A stretch of 64,000 nucleotides of DNA from Streptomyces sp. MA5143a (GTDB lineage: Bacteria > Actinomycetota > Actinomycetes > Streptomycetales > Streptomycetaceae). The stretch lies in assembly GCF_900290235.1 (NCBI RefSeq), contig NZ_OLMK01000088.1, positions 80,368 to 144,367 on the forward strand, written 5' to 3'. Below, piece after piece: positions 42,062 through 49,733 of this stretch; position 1 is the first letter of the stretch; the number at the start of each line of letters is the position of its first letter. The position numbers were made by a program, and so were the translations under genes. Below the pieces are notes generated by a model that worked only from the letters and a program-made list of their open reading frames with translations, was not told the origin of the DNA and made no database searches.

Positions 42062-43138
42062 TCACGCGACCGATGACGTGACCGCGGCCGGTGCCTGCCT
42101 GTCCGTGTCATCCGTGGATGCCGTCATCGCGTCCAGGCGGGTGAACCGGTAGCCCCGTTCGAGCAGGCCCTCGATCATGACGGGCAGTGCGTCGACCGTC
42201 TGGGAGCGGTCGCCGCCGCCGTCGTGCAGCAGGACGACCGAGCCGGGCCGCGCCTGGTCGAGCACGACCCGGGCGACGGTGTCGGTGCCGGGCATCGACC
42301 AGTCGTCGGGCACGACGTCCCACAGGGCGGTCGTCAGCCCGGACTCGGCGAGCCGGCCGAGGACCTCCGGCGTGCGCGCCCCGTACGGCGGGCGGAACAG
42401 GGTCGGCGCGGGCCCGCCGGACGCCTCGGCGATGGCCTCCTGGGTGCGTTCGATCTGCTCGGTGAGCTGGGACCGTGTCAGCTCGGGCAGGAACGGATGC
42501 GACCAGGTGTGGTTGCCGAACCCGTGTCCCTGCTCCCGCGTCCGGGTCAGGATGTCGGGATGGGCGCGGGCGTTCATGCCGACGCAGAAGAACGTCGCCG
42601 GCACTCCGTAGCGTTCGAGGACGTCCAGGACGCGTTCGGTGTTGCCCGGCTGCGGCCCGTCGTCGAAGGTGAGCGCGATCTCCTTGCGGTCGCGCCCACC
42701 GTGGCTCACCAGAAGACCGTCGGCGGTCAGCCGTGCCACCTCGGACGTCGTGCCCGCGATCCACGCCTCCAGCTCCGGCTCCCGGCCGGTCTGGGTACCG
42801 CGGGTGCGGACCAGACGGGCGAGGGCCGAGGGGGCGCCGGCGGCGGCCCGGGCGATCGCGGCGGCCGGGGCCGACCCGAACACCGGTCTCGACGGCAGCA
42901 GAGGGGGGTCGGCCCGGAACACCCTGAGCCCGGCGGCCATGAGCCGGCCGTCGAGTATCCCGTTGGTGCTCTCCACCACGATGACCAGCCGCTCCTGGCC
43001 GAGGCCTCGCAGGTGCCCGACCAGGTCGGCGATCCGGTCCGCGCCGAACCGTGCCCGGGGCGCGGCCGGCGCACCGGACCCGTCCACCACCTCGATCTCG
43101 TAACCGCCCGCGTCCCAGGCGATTCCCGCGTACAGCAT
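42062..43138 (-). CDS. Polysaccharide deacetylase with an IS110-transposase-like N-terminal domain
   Basis: The protein is 358 residues. The C-terminal NodB domain (about 150-335) has LTFDDGPQPG, NHTWSHP (His-x3-His metal ligands), FRPPYGAR and VVLLHDGGG, as in chitin and peptidoglycan deacetylases. The N-terminal 140 residues (MLYAGIAWDAGGYEIEVVDG, then LVIVVESTNGILDGRLMAAG) resemble the DEDD RNase-H-like domain of IS110 transposases: the Glu is kept but the first Asp seems to be Ala. This points to a fused, probably inactive, transposase-derived domain. There is no signal peptide, so the enzyme would act in the cytoplasm. It follows the PhyH gene by 31 bases. Confidence 0.85.
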   Translation of the reverse strand: MLYAGIAWDAGGYEIEVVDGSGAPAAPRARFGADRIADLVGHLRGLGQERLVIVVESTNGILDGRLMAAGLRVFRADPPLLPSRPVFGSAPAAAIARAAAGAPSALARLVRTRGTQTGREPELEAWIAGTTSEVARLTADGLLVSHGGRDRKEIALTFDDGPQPGNTERVLDVLERYGVPATFFCVGMNARAHPDILTRTREQGHGFGNHTWSHPFLPELTRSQLTEQIERTQEAIAEASGGPAPTLFRPPYGARTPEVLGRLAESGLTTALWDVVPDDWSMPGTDTVARVVLDQARPGSVVLLHDGGGDRSQTVDALPVMIEGLLERGYRFTRLDAMTASTDDTDRQAPAAVTSSVA

Positions 43139-43169
43139 GGGGTTCCTCCTCCGGTCGTGACGGCGGGGG

Positions 43170-43979
43170 TCACACGGACCTGACGTACTCCGTGAAGTGG
43201 CGCTCCGCGAACAGTTCGGGCCGGCCCCGGTCGAGGCCGAGGGCCCGGGCGCGCCGCAGCATGTGCCGCCAGTACGGCTTCACCGGCGGCCACGCGGTGC
43301 CCACCTGGCAGTACGAGGCGTCGACGAAGTAGCGGTCCTTGCCACGCTGGCCGCCGGGCAGGGCGCGGCGGGCGTGGAACAGCGCGGAGTGCACGACGAC
43401 GGTCGAGCCGGGCGGCAGGTGGTCGATGACGACCTCGCCCGGCAGTGCGGCGGTGCCCAGGCGGGCGCGGGCGTCCTTCTCGGCGACGTCGAGGTGCGAA
43501 CCCGGCAGCACGACCAGGGAGGAGGTGTCGCTGTCGAGGCCGTCCAGGTAGTGCAGTGTGTGGATCATGGTGTGGCGGCGGTCGGTCTGCGGCCGCTGCT
43601 CGTAGTCGTGGTGCCAGTCCTTGCCCGGCAGGTCGGGCTTCTGCCGGTCGCTGTGCAGGTGGTGGAAGACGAAGTCCGGGCCCATCAGCTGGGTGAGCAC
43701 GTCCATCAGCGGCGCATGGGTGAGGAGTTCGCCGTGGGCCGCGAGTTCCAGCTCCAGGACGGGCGGCAGGCCGTGGGTGACGGGGTCGACGCAGGAGGCG
43801 ATCGACTTCTCCCGCAGCCCCGAGTCGACCCAGTGGTCGGCCTCGTTCCGCAGCCGGGAGGCCAGGCCGTCGGGCAGGAAGCCCGGAAGGATCACATAGC
43901 CGAGTCGCGCGAACGACTCGATCTGCTCGTCGCTCAGCGACGACGTCCGTTCGAGGGGGAGGGTGAGGTGCGGAGTCAT
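43170..43979 (-). CDS. Phytanoyl-CoA-dioxygenase-family Fe(II)/2-oxoglutarate oxygenase
   Basis: The protein is 269 residues from ATG 43979 with GGAGA 10 bases before. The double-stranded beta-helix has the iron motif His-x-Asp in KDWHHDYEQR and the distal His in VVHSALFHARRAL; the 2-oxoglutarate-binding Arg may be in that segment. The opening LSDEQIESFARLGYVILPGF is typical of PhyH enzymes. Such enzymes hydroxylate small natural-product intermediates or carrier-bound amino acids. Likely a tailoring enzyme of the neighbouring cluster. Confidence 0.9.
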   Translation of the reverse strand: MTPHLTLPLERTSSLSDEQIESFARLGYVILPGFLPDGLASRLRNEADHWVDSGLREKSIASCVDPVTHGLPPVLELELAAHGELLTHAPLMDVLTQLMGPDFVFHHLHSDRQKPDLPGKDWHHDYEQRPQTDRRHTMIHTLHYLDGLDSDTSSLVVLPGSHLDVAEKDARARLGTAALPGEVVIDHLPPGSTVVVHSALFHARRALPGGQRGKDRYFVDASYCQVGTAWPPVKPYWRHMLRRARALGLDRGRPELFAERHFTEYVRSV

Positions 43980-44861
43980 GAAGGCGCTCTCCGTTTCGCG
44001 GTGTTGATGGATGGCGATGTGTGAGGGCTGGTTCGGGCCCCGGCCGTGGGAAGGGCTGCCATGCGATCCGGGAGAGGCCCGGTCGCCACCCGCGGACCGG
44101 GGCACGCCGAGTCCGCCGGTGAGGGTCGGTGGACGGGGGCGGGGCGCTCCGGGGGGGGGAGCCGGGCGTCGCGTGCGGCCGAGGCGCGGTGACGGGGTCG
44201 CCGCGCCGACCCCGTTCGGGGACCAGGGCCCGGGGCGGAATCCGCCGGGGGCACGAGCACATGGGGTGCGGGCTATGTCGTCGGTGGGATCAAGTGAGGC
44301 GCGATCCCGTGGGACGCAGTCGGCACGGCCCGCCGCTCCCCGGCGGAGTTCCGCCTCCAAGGGGGCCGGCGAAGAGGGGGACTTGGGCGAGGGACGTACT
44401 CGGCGGGTGCGTGGCACGCGGAGATGTCGGCATCCGCGGCGCGTACGTCGGTGTTCAGGGAAAGCGGTGCGGCGCGGTACGGCACGACGACGGCGTGACG
44501 GCCGCTCAGGTGCCTGACCCAGGGGTGCGCCGGACGCGCCGGCGTGATGGGCATGGCCGGAACGTGTCCGCTTGACGCTGTCCTGCCGGTCTTCGGGCTC
44601 CAGAGGGAACCGCGGCCGACGGGACAGGAACGAGTCGGGAGGCACAAGTTTGCCTGACATATGACATCAGGCGTCCCCGGCCGGGACGGGAAGAGGAGTC
44701 CACGTCGCGCGGGCGACGCGGAGTGGGGCCCGGACGTACGGCCCGCTCGGCGCCCATGTCGGCATCGTTGTCATGCCGACGTCCCGGCTCCGAGGTGCTG
44801 CGGGCTCCCTGAGTGCTCACCCTGCGTGGGCGGCGACGGTGTGGGCGCGATCCGGCCGTGG
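43980..44861. other. 880-base stretch without a recognisable gene
   Basis: Several frames are open but all give Arg/Gly-rich products with poor codon pattern. GGCACAAGTTTGCC (44641-44654) followed by TGACATATGACAT resembles a weak copy of the cluster dyad, and CCTGA (44653-44657)/TCAGG (44667-44671) forms another short dyad there. It may be a long leader for the PhyH gene, a degraded gene or regulatory DNA. No terminator is obvious. Confidence 0.4.
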
Positions 44862-45074
44862 TTACGGCCAGTCAATGTCCTCGTTGCCAGCAGAGGCAGC
44901 AGAGAAAGCGCTCTCCTTCTTGGGCCAGTCAATACCGCCGTCACTACCGGCGGCATGAGTGACAGCGCTCGCCTGCTTGGGCCAGTCGATGTCCCCTTGC
45001 GAGACGGAGGGCAGCGCCCCCAGAGTGATCACGGAGAGGGCGGCGACGGACACGGTGCGGAAACGCTTGTGCAT
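44862..45074 (-). CDS. Secreted peptide precursor with three (D/G)IDWP repeats, candidate signal peptide
   Basis: The product is 70 residues from ATG 45074 behind AGGAG, too small for many gene finders. Residues 1-26 are a Sec signal peptide (MHKRFRTVSVAALSVITLGA, LPSVSQ). DIDWP lies at 28-32, GIDWP at 47-51 and DIDWP at 66-70, exactly 19 residues apart; the last copy ends the protein. The first two copies are followed by K(Q/K)(A/E)SA. Repeated units with a C-terminal copy resemble pheromone precursors such as Phr, PapR and yeast alpha-factor. Its codons are less GC-rich than those of neighbours. It is divergent from the XRE-TPR regulator. Proposed as the signal of an RRNPP-like system; an alternative is a multi-core RiPP precursor for the ATP-grasp enzymes. 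Confidence 0.75.
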   Translation of the reverse strand: MHKRFRTVSVAALSVITLGALPSVSQGDIDWPKQASAVTHAAGSDGGIDWPKKESAFSAASAGNEDIDWP

Positions 45075-45143
45075 AACTGCTCCTCTAGCGAAAACACAGG
45101 TGGGTACGGACTTCCAGGTTCCGCGGAACCCGAAGCGATCCCC

Positions 45144-45173
45144 AACCTAACCGGCCCGCCCAACGCTTGGCAA
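45144..45173 (-). promoter_or_regulatory. Candidate promoter of the peptide gene, overlapping the dyad
   Basis: On the minus strand TTGCCA (45173-45168, five of six to TTGACA), an 18-base spacer and TAGGTT (45149-45144, a TANNNT type -10 box) fit a sigma-HrdB promoter. The -35 box is part of the palindrome 45169-45182, so a bound regulator would directly affect polymerase. The leader would be about 60 bases. Confidence 0.6.
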
Positions 45174-45205
45174 CAAGTTGCCTGAGATTGACAAGAACGT
45201 GCCAA
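45169..45205. promoter_or_regulatory. GGCAA/TTGCC dyad array, site 3a
   Basis: GGCAACAAGTTGCC (45169-45182) is a perfect 14-base palindrome with a 2-base centre. It runs into TTGACA-AGAACG-TGCCAA (45188-45205), a dyad with one mismatch. The stretch TTGCC, then TGACAA after 6 bases, then TGCC after 5 bases is closely repeated at site 4 (55796). Confidence 0.8.
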
Positions 45206-45231
45206 CGATCGAAGGGCACCTTCCGGATCCC

Positions 45232-45255
45232 TTGGCAAGGAGGTGGGCAAGTTGC
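45232..45255. promoter_or_regulatory. GGCAA/TTGCC half-sites, site 3b
   Basis: TTGGCAAGG (45232-45240) and GCAAGTTGC (45247-45255) lie just upstream of a possible regulator promoter whose -10 box TAGACT is at 45280-45285 and whose -35 region is near 45256. This places half-sites at both divergent promoters of the peptide-regulator pair. Confidence 0.6.
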
Positions 45256-45380
45256 TTGCTGAGTCGGTTCGATTGGCACTAGACTCCCAGGTAGATCAGT
45301 ACTTTGGCTGCTCGCCGAGAGTCGCGGGGGAGGTGGAGCCGCATACCTGTCACCGCACGCTAAGTGATAGTGAGACTTAT

Positions 45381-46616
45381 ATGCTGGAACAGCCGACTTT
45401 CGGCCGACGCCTCAAAGAGTTGCGAGTGGAGCGCGGTCTGTCGCAGGCCGCCCTCGCGGGCGGGGAGATCTCCACCGGTTACCTGTCACGTCTGGAGTCA
45501 GGCGCGCGACAGCCCACGGAGCGGGTGGTGACCTACCTCGCCCAGGTTCTGGGTGTGGATCGCTCCGCCTTCGACACCCCGCCGAGCGGAGGTTCCCTCG
45601 CGCAGGCCCTGTCCATCGCCACGTCCACGGACGGCGACGAGGGCATCGAGAACCTCATCGCCGTGCTCGGCCAGGTCCGTGAGGAGGCCCCGTTCCTGCG
45701 CTGGCAGGCGCTGTGGCTGATCTCCCGCTACTGGCAGCGCCGCGGCCGACGCGACGAGGAGCAGGCCTGTCTGGAGAAGCTCGCCCGGGTCGCCGACGAA
45801 CTCGCCCTGCCCGAGCTTCAGTGCAGGGCCGGCTCCCAGCTCGCCCGTTCGCTGCGCTCGACCGGTGAGGTGACACGCGCGCTCGGCATCGCCGTCAACG
45901 CCTACCAGCTCGCCAAGGGCGCCGGACTGTCCGTCACCGACACCGGTGGCGCACTGCTCACGCTGGTCTCCGTGGAAGCGGAGGCCGGACGGCTGCCCGA
46001 CGCCCGGGCCCACGTCGACGAACTGGTCCAGCTCGTCGAGGGACGGTCCGATCCGCTGGCCGCCGAGGCACTGTGGTCGGCCGCCACCGTACGCTTCCGC
46101 CAGGGCGACCACGAGGTCGCGCGGAACTACCTCGAACGTGCCATGAAGGAACTGGACAGCAGCGTCGATCTGACGCTGTGGGCGCGCCTGCGGCTGGCCG
46201 CCGCCTCCCTGCACCTGCAGAGCGCACCCCCGCAGACCGAACGCGGCCGCGCCTGCCTCGACGAGGCGGCCAGCGCCCTCGCCCTGGTCGGCACACCGGT
46301 GCTGCGCCAGGAACTCCTCACCCTGCAGACGCATCTCGCCTTCGAGGAGGGACGGTACGCGGACGCCCGCGCCCTGCACGACCAGCTGCACAGCGACGAA
46401 CTGCGCCTCACCTATCGGGACCAGGTCCGGCTCCACATCCTCGACGCCCGGCTGATGCTTCTGGAGGGCCGCGAGGCGGAGGGCATCCAGCGGCTGAAGG
46501 AGCTGGGCGAGCAGGCCCGCCAGCAGTCCAACATCGACCTGGCCGCCGAGATCTGGCGCATCCTCGCCGAATCCCTGGAGGACGCCGGCAGGGCGCGCAA
46601 CAACGCGGGTTCCTGA
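45381..46616 (+). CDS. XRE-type regulator with TPR-like domain (RRNPP-like)
   Basis: The protein is 411 residues from ATG 45381. Residues 7-62 are an XRE helix-turn-helix (FGRRLKELRVERGLSQAALA, then STGYLSRLESGARQPTERVV). Residues about 75-405 are helical repeats of TPR type, for example LARSLRSTGEVTRALGIAVN, ALWSAATVRFRQGDHEVARN and HLAFEEGRYADARALHDQLH. This layout is that of the peptide-sensing regulators PlcR, NprR, Rgg and PrgX. The divergent neighbour encodes the repeated DIDWP peptide. Predicted to bind the re-imported peptide through the repeats and the GGCAA/TTGCC dyads through the helix-turn-helix. The start has a weak ribosome binding site. Confidence 0.9.
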   Translation: MLEQPTFGRRLKELRVERGLSQAALAGGEISTGYLSRLESGARQPTERVVTYLAQVLGVDRSAFDTPPSGGSLAQALSIATSTDGDEGIENLIAVLGQVREEAPFLRWQALWLISRYWQRRGRRDEEQACLEKLARVADELALPELQCRAGSQLARSLRSTGEVTRALGIAVNAYQLAKGAGLSVTDTGGALLTLVSVEAEAGRLPDARAHVDELVQLVEGRSDPLAAEALWSAATVRFRQGDHEVARNYLERAMKELDSSVDLTLWARLRLAAASLHLQSAPPQTERGRACLDEAASALALVGTPVLRQELLTLQTHLAFEEGRYADARALHDQLHSDELRLTYRDQVRLHILDARLMLLEGREAEGIQRLKELGEQARQQSNIDLAAEIWRILAESLEDAGRARNNAGS

Positions 46617-46756
46617 CCCGCGACTTCGCGAGCCACCGGCGTATCTCCCCCCTCCTCGGTCTGCCCCACCCCGGTCTCCCCGGCGCCGCCCATCTCGGCG
46701 CGGGGAGGCCGGGGTTCTCATGTCGGGGTCGGCATGGTCGTGGGTGTACACGCCTT

Positions 46757-46787
46757 CACGGCCCGCCGGATGGTCCGGCGGGCCGTG
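46757..46787. terminator. Bidirectional hairpin between regulator and ATP-grasp gene
   Basis: CACGGCCCGCCGGA (46757-46770) pairs perfectly with TCCGGCGGGCCGTG (46774-46787). A weaker GC-rich hairpin lies at about 46669-46714. Confidence 0.85.
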
Positions 46788-46823
46788 GCGGTCGAGGGGT
46801 GAGCGGGGTGGGATTCCAGGGGG

Positions 46824-48191
46824 TCAGTGGGCGGTTGGCAGGGCGGGTGTCCGAGGGGTGCTGCGGGGGCGGCCCTCCGGGGCGGTGGGTGGCGGGTCGA
46901 TGGTGCGGAAGTGGAGGGAGTCCGCGAGGGTCGTCGCGACGGCCCGCGCGCGGGCCGGTGTCCGTTCGCCGACCACGATGAAGCCGGCGCGGTCGCCCGA
47001 CTGGCGCACCGGGCGGATCGTGTCACCGGGTGCCGGGGTGAGCCCCGCGGCCAGGACGGACGGGTCGGCCTCGACCCTCCCCCATCCGTCCACGTCGACG
47101 AGGCGGCCCGGCGGGGGTGCCAGGAAACGGACCGCCGCCCCCCGGGTGGGCTCCAAGGACGAGGTGGCCCGCTCGGGACGGCCGAGGTGGTCGTCGTAGA
47201 GGAGACCGAAGAGTTCCAGGCCGGGGACGGCATGGGTGAGCAGGCGGTGCAGCCAGTCGCCGCCGGGGCGTACGTGGACCTCCCCCAGGACGACGCCCCC
47301 TTCCGTGAGCCACAGTTCGACATGGAACACACCGAAGCGCAGGTCCAGCGCGGTCAGCGCCGCCGTCACCTCGCGGTCGACCGCCGCACGCGTGGACTCC
47401 GGGAGCTCGGCCGGAAGGACATGGCCGATCTCCACGAAGTACGGCGGCGGGAGGGTCTCCTTCGCCGTCACCACGAGGACCTTCGGGCCGGTGGACAGGA
47501 TCACCCCCTCCACGCTGTACTCGGGGCCCTCGACGAACTCCTCCACCAGGAACACCTCCGGGTCGGGGAGTTCCGCGAGCGCCGGCGGCAGCTCGGACGC
47601 GTCCCGCACCTTGCGTACGCCGATGCTGGCCATGCCGTCCCGGGGCTTCACCACCCACGGGCCCCGTGACTCCCGCAGGAACGCCGACGCCTCCTCCCGC
47701 GACCCGCACAACCGGACCGCCGGCTGGCGGAACCCGGCGGCGGCCAGCGCGGCACGGCAGGCGTCCTTGTTGCGGATACGCCGTACAGCGTCGACCCCGT
47801 TGCCCGGAGCGCCGACGTACGCCGCGCACCGGGCCACCGATTCCTGCACCTCGTCGCGCAGACCGAGCACCAGATCGAACCGCTCGCCCGCGGTCACGCG
47901 ACCCCGTACCCAGCGCTCGCACGCCTCCGGGTCGTCCGGTTCGACGGCGGACACGGCGTCGGCCAGGTCGTTGACCTCGGTGGTCCGGGCGAGTGCCGCC
48001 GCCCGGTGGACGAGGTGGACCCGGATGCCGCGGTTGCGTGCCTCCTCGATGGCGCGCGTGACGATGTCGATGCTGGAGGGGAGCGGGTTGGCGCCGCCGA
48101 GCAGAAGCAGGGTCGGGGGTGGCGTCGGCTGGGGGGTGGCGGGGGCCGGCCGGGGGTCCGCCGTCGCGTGGTCCGTGGATGTGCGGCTCAT
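46824..48191 (-). CDS. ATP-grasp ligase (last gene of the NRPS operon)
   Basis: The protein is 455 residues from ATG 48191, overlapping the stop of the upstream hydrolase gene (ATGA). A Rossmann-like N-terminal domain (LLLLGGANPLPSSIDIVTRA) is followed by the ATP-grasp fold: GPWVVKPRDGMASIGVRKV, FLVEEFVEGPEYSVEGV and FHVELWLTEGGVVLGEVHVR. The metal motif reads E-V-H-V-R instead of the usual E-x-N-x-R. Such enzymes join amino acids or peptides through an acyl phosphate, as BacD and carnosine synthase do. It probably forms an amide with the NRPS-PKS product or its building block. Confidence 0.9.
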   Translation of the reverse strand: MSRTSTDHATADPRPAPATPQPTPPPTLLLLGGANPLPSSIDIVTRAIEEARNRGIRVHLVHRAAALARTTEVNDLADAVSAVEPDDPEACERWVRGRVTAGERFDLVLGLRDEVQESVARCAAYVGAPGNGVDAVRRIRNKDACRAALAAAGFRQPAVRLCGSREEASAFLRESRGPWVVKPRDGMASIGVRKVRDASELPPALAELPDPEVFLVEEFVEGPEYSVEGVILSTGPKVLVVTAKETLPPPYFVEIGHVLPAELPESTRAAVDREVTAALTALDLRFGVFHVELWLTEGGVVLGEVHVRPGGDWLHRLLTHAVPGLELFGLLYDDHLGRPERATSSLEPTRGAAVRFLAPPPGRLVDVDGWGRVEADPSVLAAGLTPAPGDTIRPVRQSGDRAGFIVVGERTPARARAVATTLADSLHFRTIDPPPTAPEGRPRSTPRTPALPTAH

Positions 48192-49216
48192 GAGGGGTCC
48201 TGGTTCTCCTTCTCCAGCGTGCGGCGCAGCCATGAGACCCGTGCGCGGTGTGCGGCGCGGGAGATCTCGGCCTGGGGCACCCATTCGTCGAAGCTGTGGA
48301 ACGCGCCGGACCACACGTGCAGTTCGGCCCGGCCGCCGGTCCGCCAGAGGCGTGACGCGTAGGCGATGCCCTCGTCGCGGAGGGCCTCCACAGAACCGAC
48401 CTCGATGAACGCGGGCGGCAGCCCGGACAGGTCCGCCGCCCGTGCCGGGGCCGCGTAGCAGGACACGTCCGGTGTGCCGCGTCGCTCGCCGAGAAGTGCC
48501 GTCCAGCCGGCCCGGTTGGAGGCGCCGTCCCAGAGGCCGACGTGTTCCATCTGGGCGTGGGAGAACGTCGCGCACCGGTCGTCCAGCATGGGGAACTGGA
48601 GCAACTGCCCCCGCAGGCGCGGCCCTCGGCGGTCACGGGCGAGGAGGGCGAGCCCGGCGGCCAGGGCGCCGCCCGCGCTGTTGCCGCTCACCACGATCCG
48701 CTCCGGGTCGATGCCGAGGTCGGGGGCGTGGGCCGCCAGCCATGTGAGGCCGGCGTAGCAGTCCTCCACCGGGGCGGGGTCGGGGTGTTCGGGGGCGAGC
48801 CGGTAGTCGACCGCGACGACGGCCAGGCCGAGTTCCTGGGCGCGGTCGAGTTCGCCGGCCAGCTCCGTGCTGCGGTGGCTGCCGGCGACCATGCCGCCGC
48901 CGTGGGTGTGGTAGACCGCCGGGTACGGACCGGTCGTGGCCGTGGGGCGGCAGATCAGCAGGGGCACGTCCGGGGCGCCGGGCGGTCCGGGGACGGTGCG
49001 CTCCTCGATGGTGAACCGCCCGTCGCGGCGGATCTCCTCGTCGGTCAGTCGGCCCGTGGCCGACCTCCGGCGCCGGTCCGCGACGAGGTCGGCCGTCAGG
49101 GGCATCGGCAGGGCGTCGAGGATCGTCGCGAGCGGAGCCGCCAACTCCCGGTCGAGGGGCGGCGGTTCCGAGTGCCCGGCGAGAGGGCCGGGGGGCTGTG
49201 GCGAGATGGTGGTCAT
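48188..49216 (-). CDS. Alpha/beta-hydrolase of the HSL (acetyl-hydrolase) type
   Basis: The protein is 342 residues from ATG 49216. It has the oxyanion motif HTHGGGMVAGSH, the nucleophile Ser in VVSGNSAGGALAA, the Asp region IEVGSVEALRDEG and the His in SGAFHSFDEW. HSL-type esterases cleave short acyl esters. In this operon it could release a carrier-bound product or remove an acyl group, substituting for the missing thioesterase. It is linked to the next gene by a 4-base overlap. Confidence 0.9.
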   Translation of the reverse strand: MTTISPQPPGPLAGHSEPPPLDRELAAPLATILDALPMPLTADLVADRRRRSATGRLTDEEIRRDGRFTIEERTVPGPPGAPDVPLLICRPTATTGPYPAVYHTHGGGMVAGSHRSTELAGELDRAQELGLAVVAVDYRLAPEHPDPAPVEDCYAGLTWLAAHAPDLGIDPERIVVSGNSAGGALAAGLALLARDRRGPRLRGQLLQFPMLDDRCATFSHAQMEHVGLWDGASNRAGWTALLGERRGTPDVSCYAAPARAADLSGLPPAFIEVGSVEALRDEGIAYASRLWRTGGRAELHVWSGAFHSFDEWVPQAEISRAAHRARVSWLRRTLEKENQDPS

Positions 49217-49316
49217 GGTGCTCCCAGGAGTACGCGGGGAACCGAGGGCGGAGTGCAGCACCCGGGTGGGCGCCGGGTCGGCGGGGACGGGGACGTGAGG
49301 GGGACGGGGTTGTCGG

Positions 49317-49733
49317 TCAGGGGGCGGGGTCCTCGGGGACCAGGGCCAACGCGTCGACCTCAAGAAGCAGGTCGGGGCGGTAGAGGGCAACGACCTGGAC
49401 CACCGTGCTCGCCGGAGGCCGTTCCGTGTCGATGAACTCGTCGCGCACCGCCAGGACGGCCGGCACATGGGCGATGTCCGTGACGTAGTAGGTGAGTTTG
49501 ATGACGTCGTCGAAGGTGAGCCCGGCCGCTGCCAGGCAGCCGCGCAAGTTGCGGAAGATCTGCCGGGTCTGCGCGGCCGGGTCGCCCGTGCCGACGAACT
49601 CGCCCTTCTCGTCGAACGGCATCTGGCCGGCGACGGCGGCGAGCCGGCCCGGCCCGGTCACCACATGGGTGTAGCCGTCGCTGGGGGCGACGCCCGCCGG
49701 GGCGGAGATGTGCGTCAGTGTGCGGGTCGTCAT
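49317..49733 (-). CDS. RidA/YjgF-family protein
   Basis: The protein is 138 residues. YTHVVTGPGRLAAVAGQMPF, IFRNLRGCLAAAGLTFDDVI and RPPASTVVQVVALYRPDLLLE are RidA motifs, the last carrying the conserved Arg-Pro-x-Ser/Thr segment that binds imines. RidA deaminates reactive enamine/imine intermediates. In a natural-product operon it could quench or act on an imine made by the PLP aminotransferase or an oxygenase. Its ATG overlaps the stop of the preceding gene (TGATG). Confidence 0.93.
   Translation of the reverse strand: MTTRTLTHISAPAGVAPSDGYTHVVTGPGRLAAVAGQMPFDEKGEFVGTGDPAAQTRQIFRNLRGCLAAAGLTFDDVIKLTYYVTDIAHVPAVLAVRDEFIDTERPPASTVVQVVALYRPDLLLEVDALALVPEDPAP

Noticed and set aside
42062..43138. 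Calling this an IS110 insertion sequence
   Set aside because: Only the N-terminal domain resembles the transposase, the C-terminal catalytic Ser domain is absent and a complete deacetylase follows in frame.
44862..45074. Calling the DIDWP peptide a lanthipeptide, lasso or other standard RiPP precursor
   Set aside because: It has a Sec signal peptide, no Cys, and no lanthionine synthetase, lasso cyclase or radical SAM gene adjacent; the ATP-grasp genes belong to the NRPS operon. A multi-core RiPP for ATP-grasp cannot be fully excluded.
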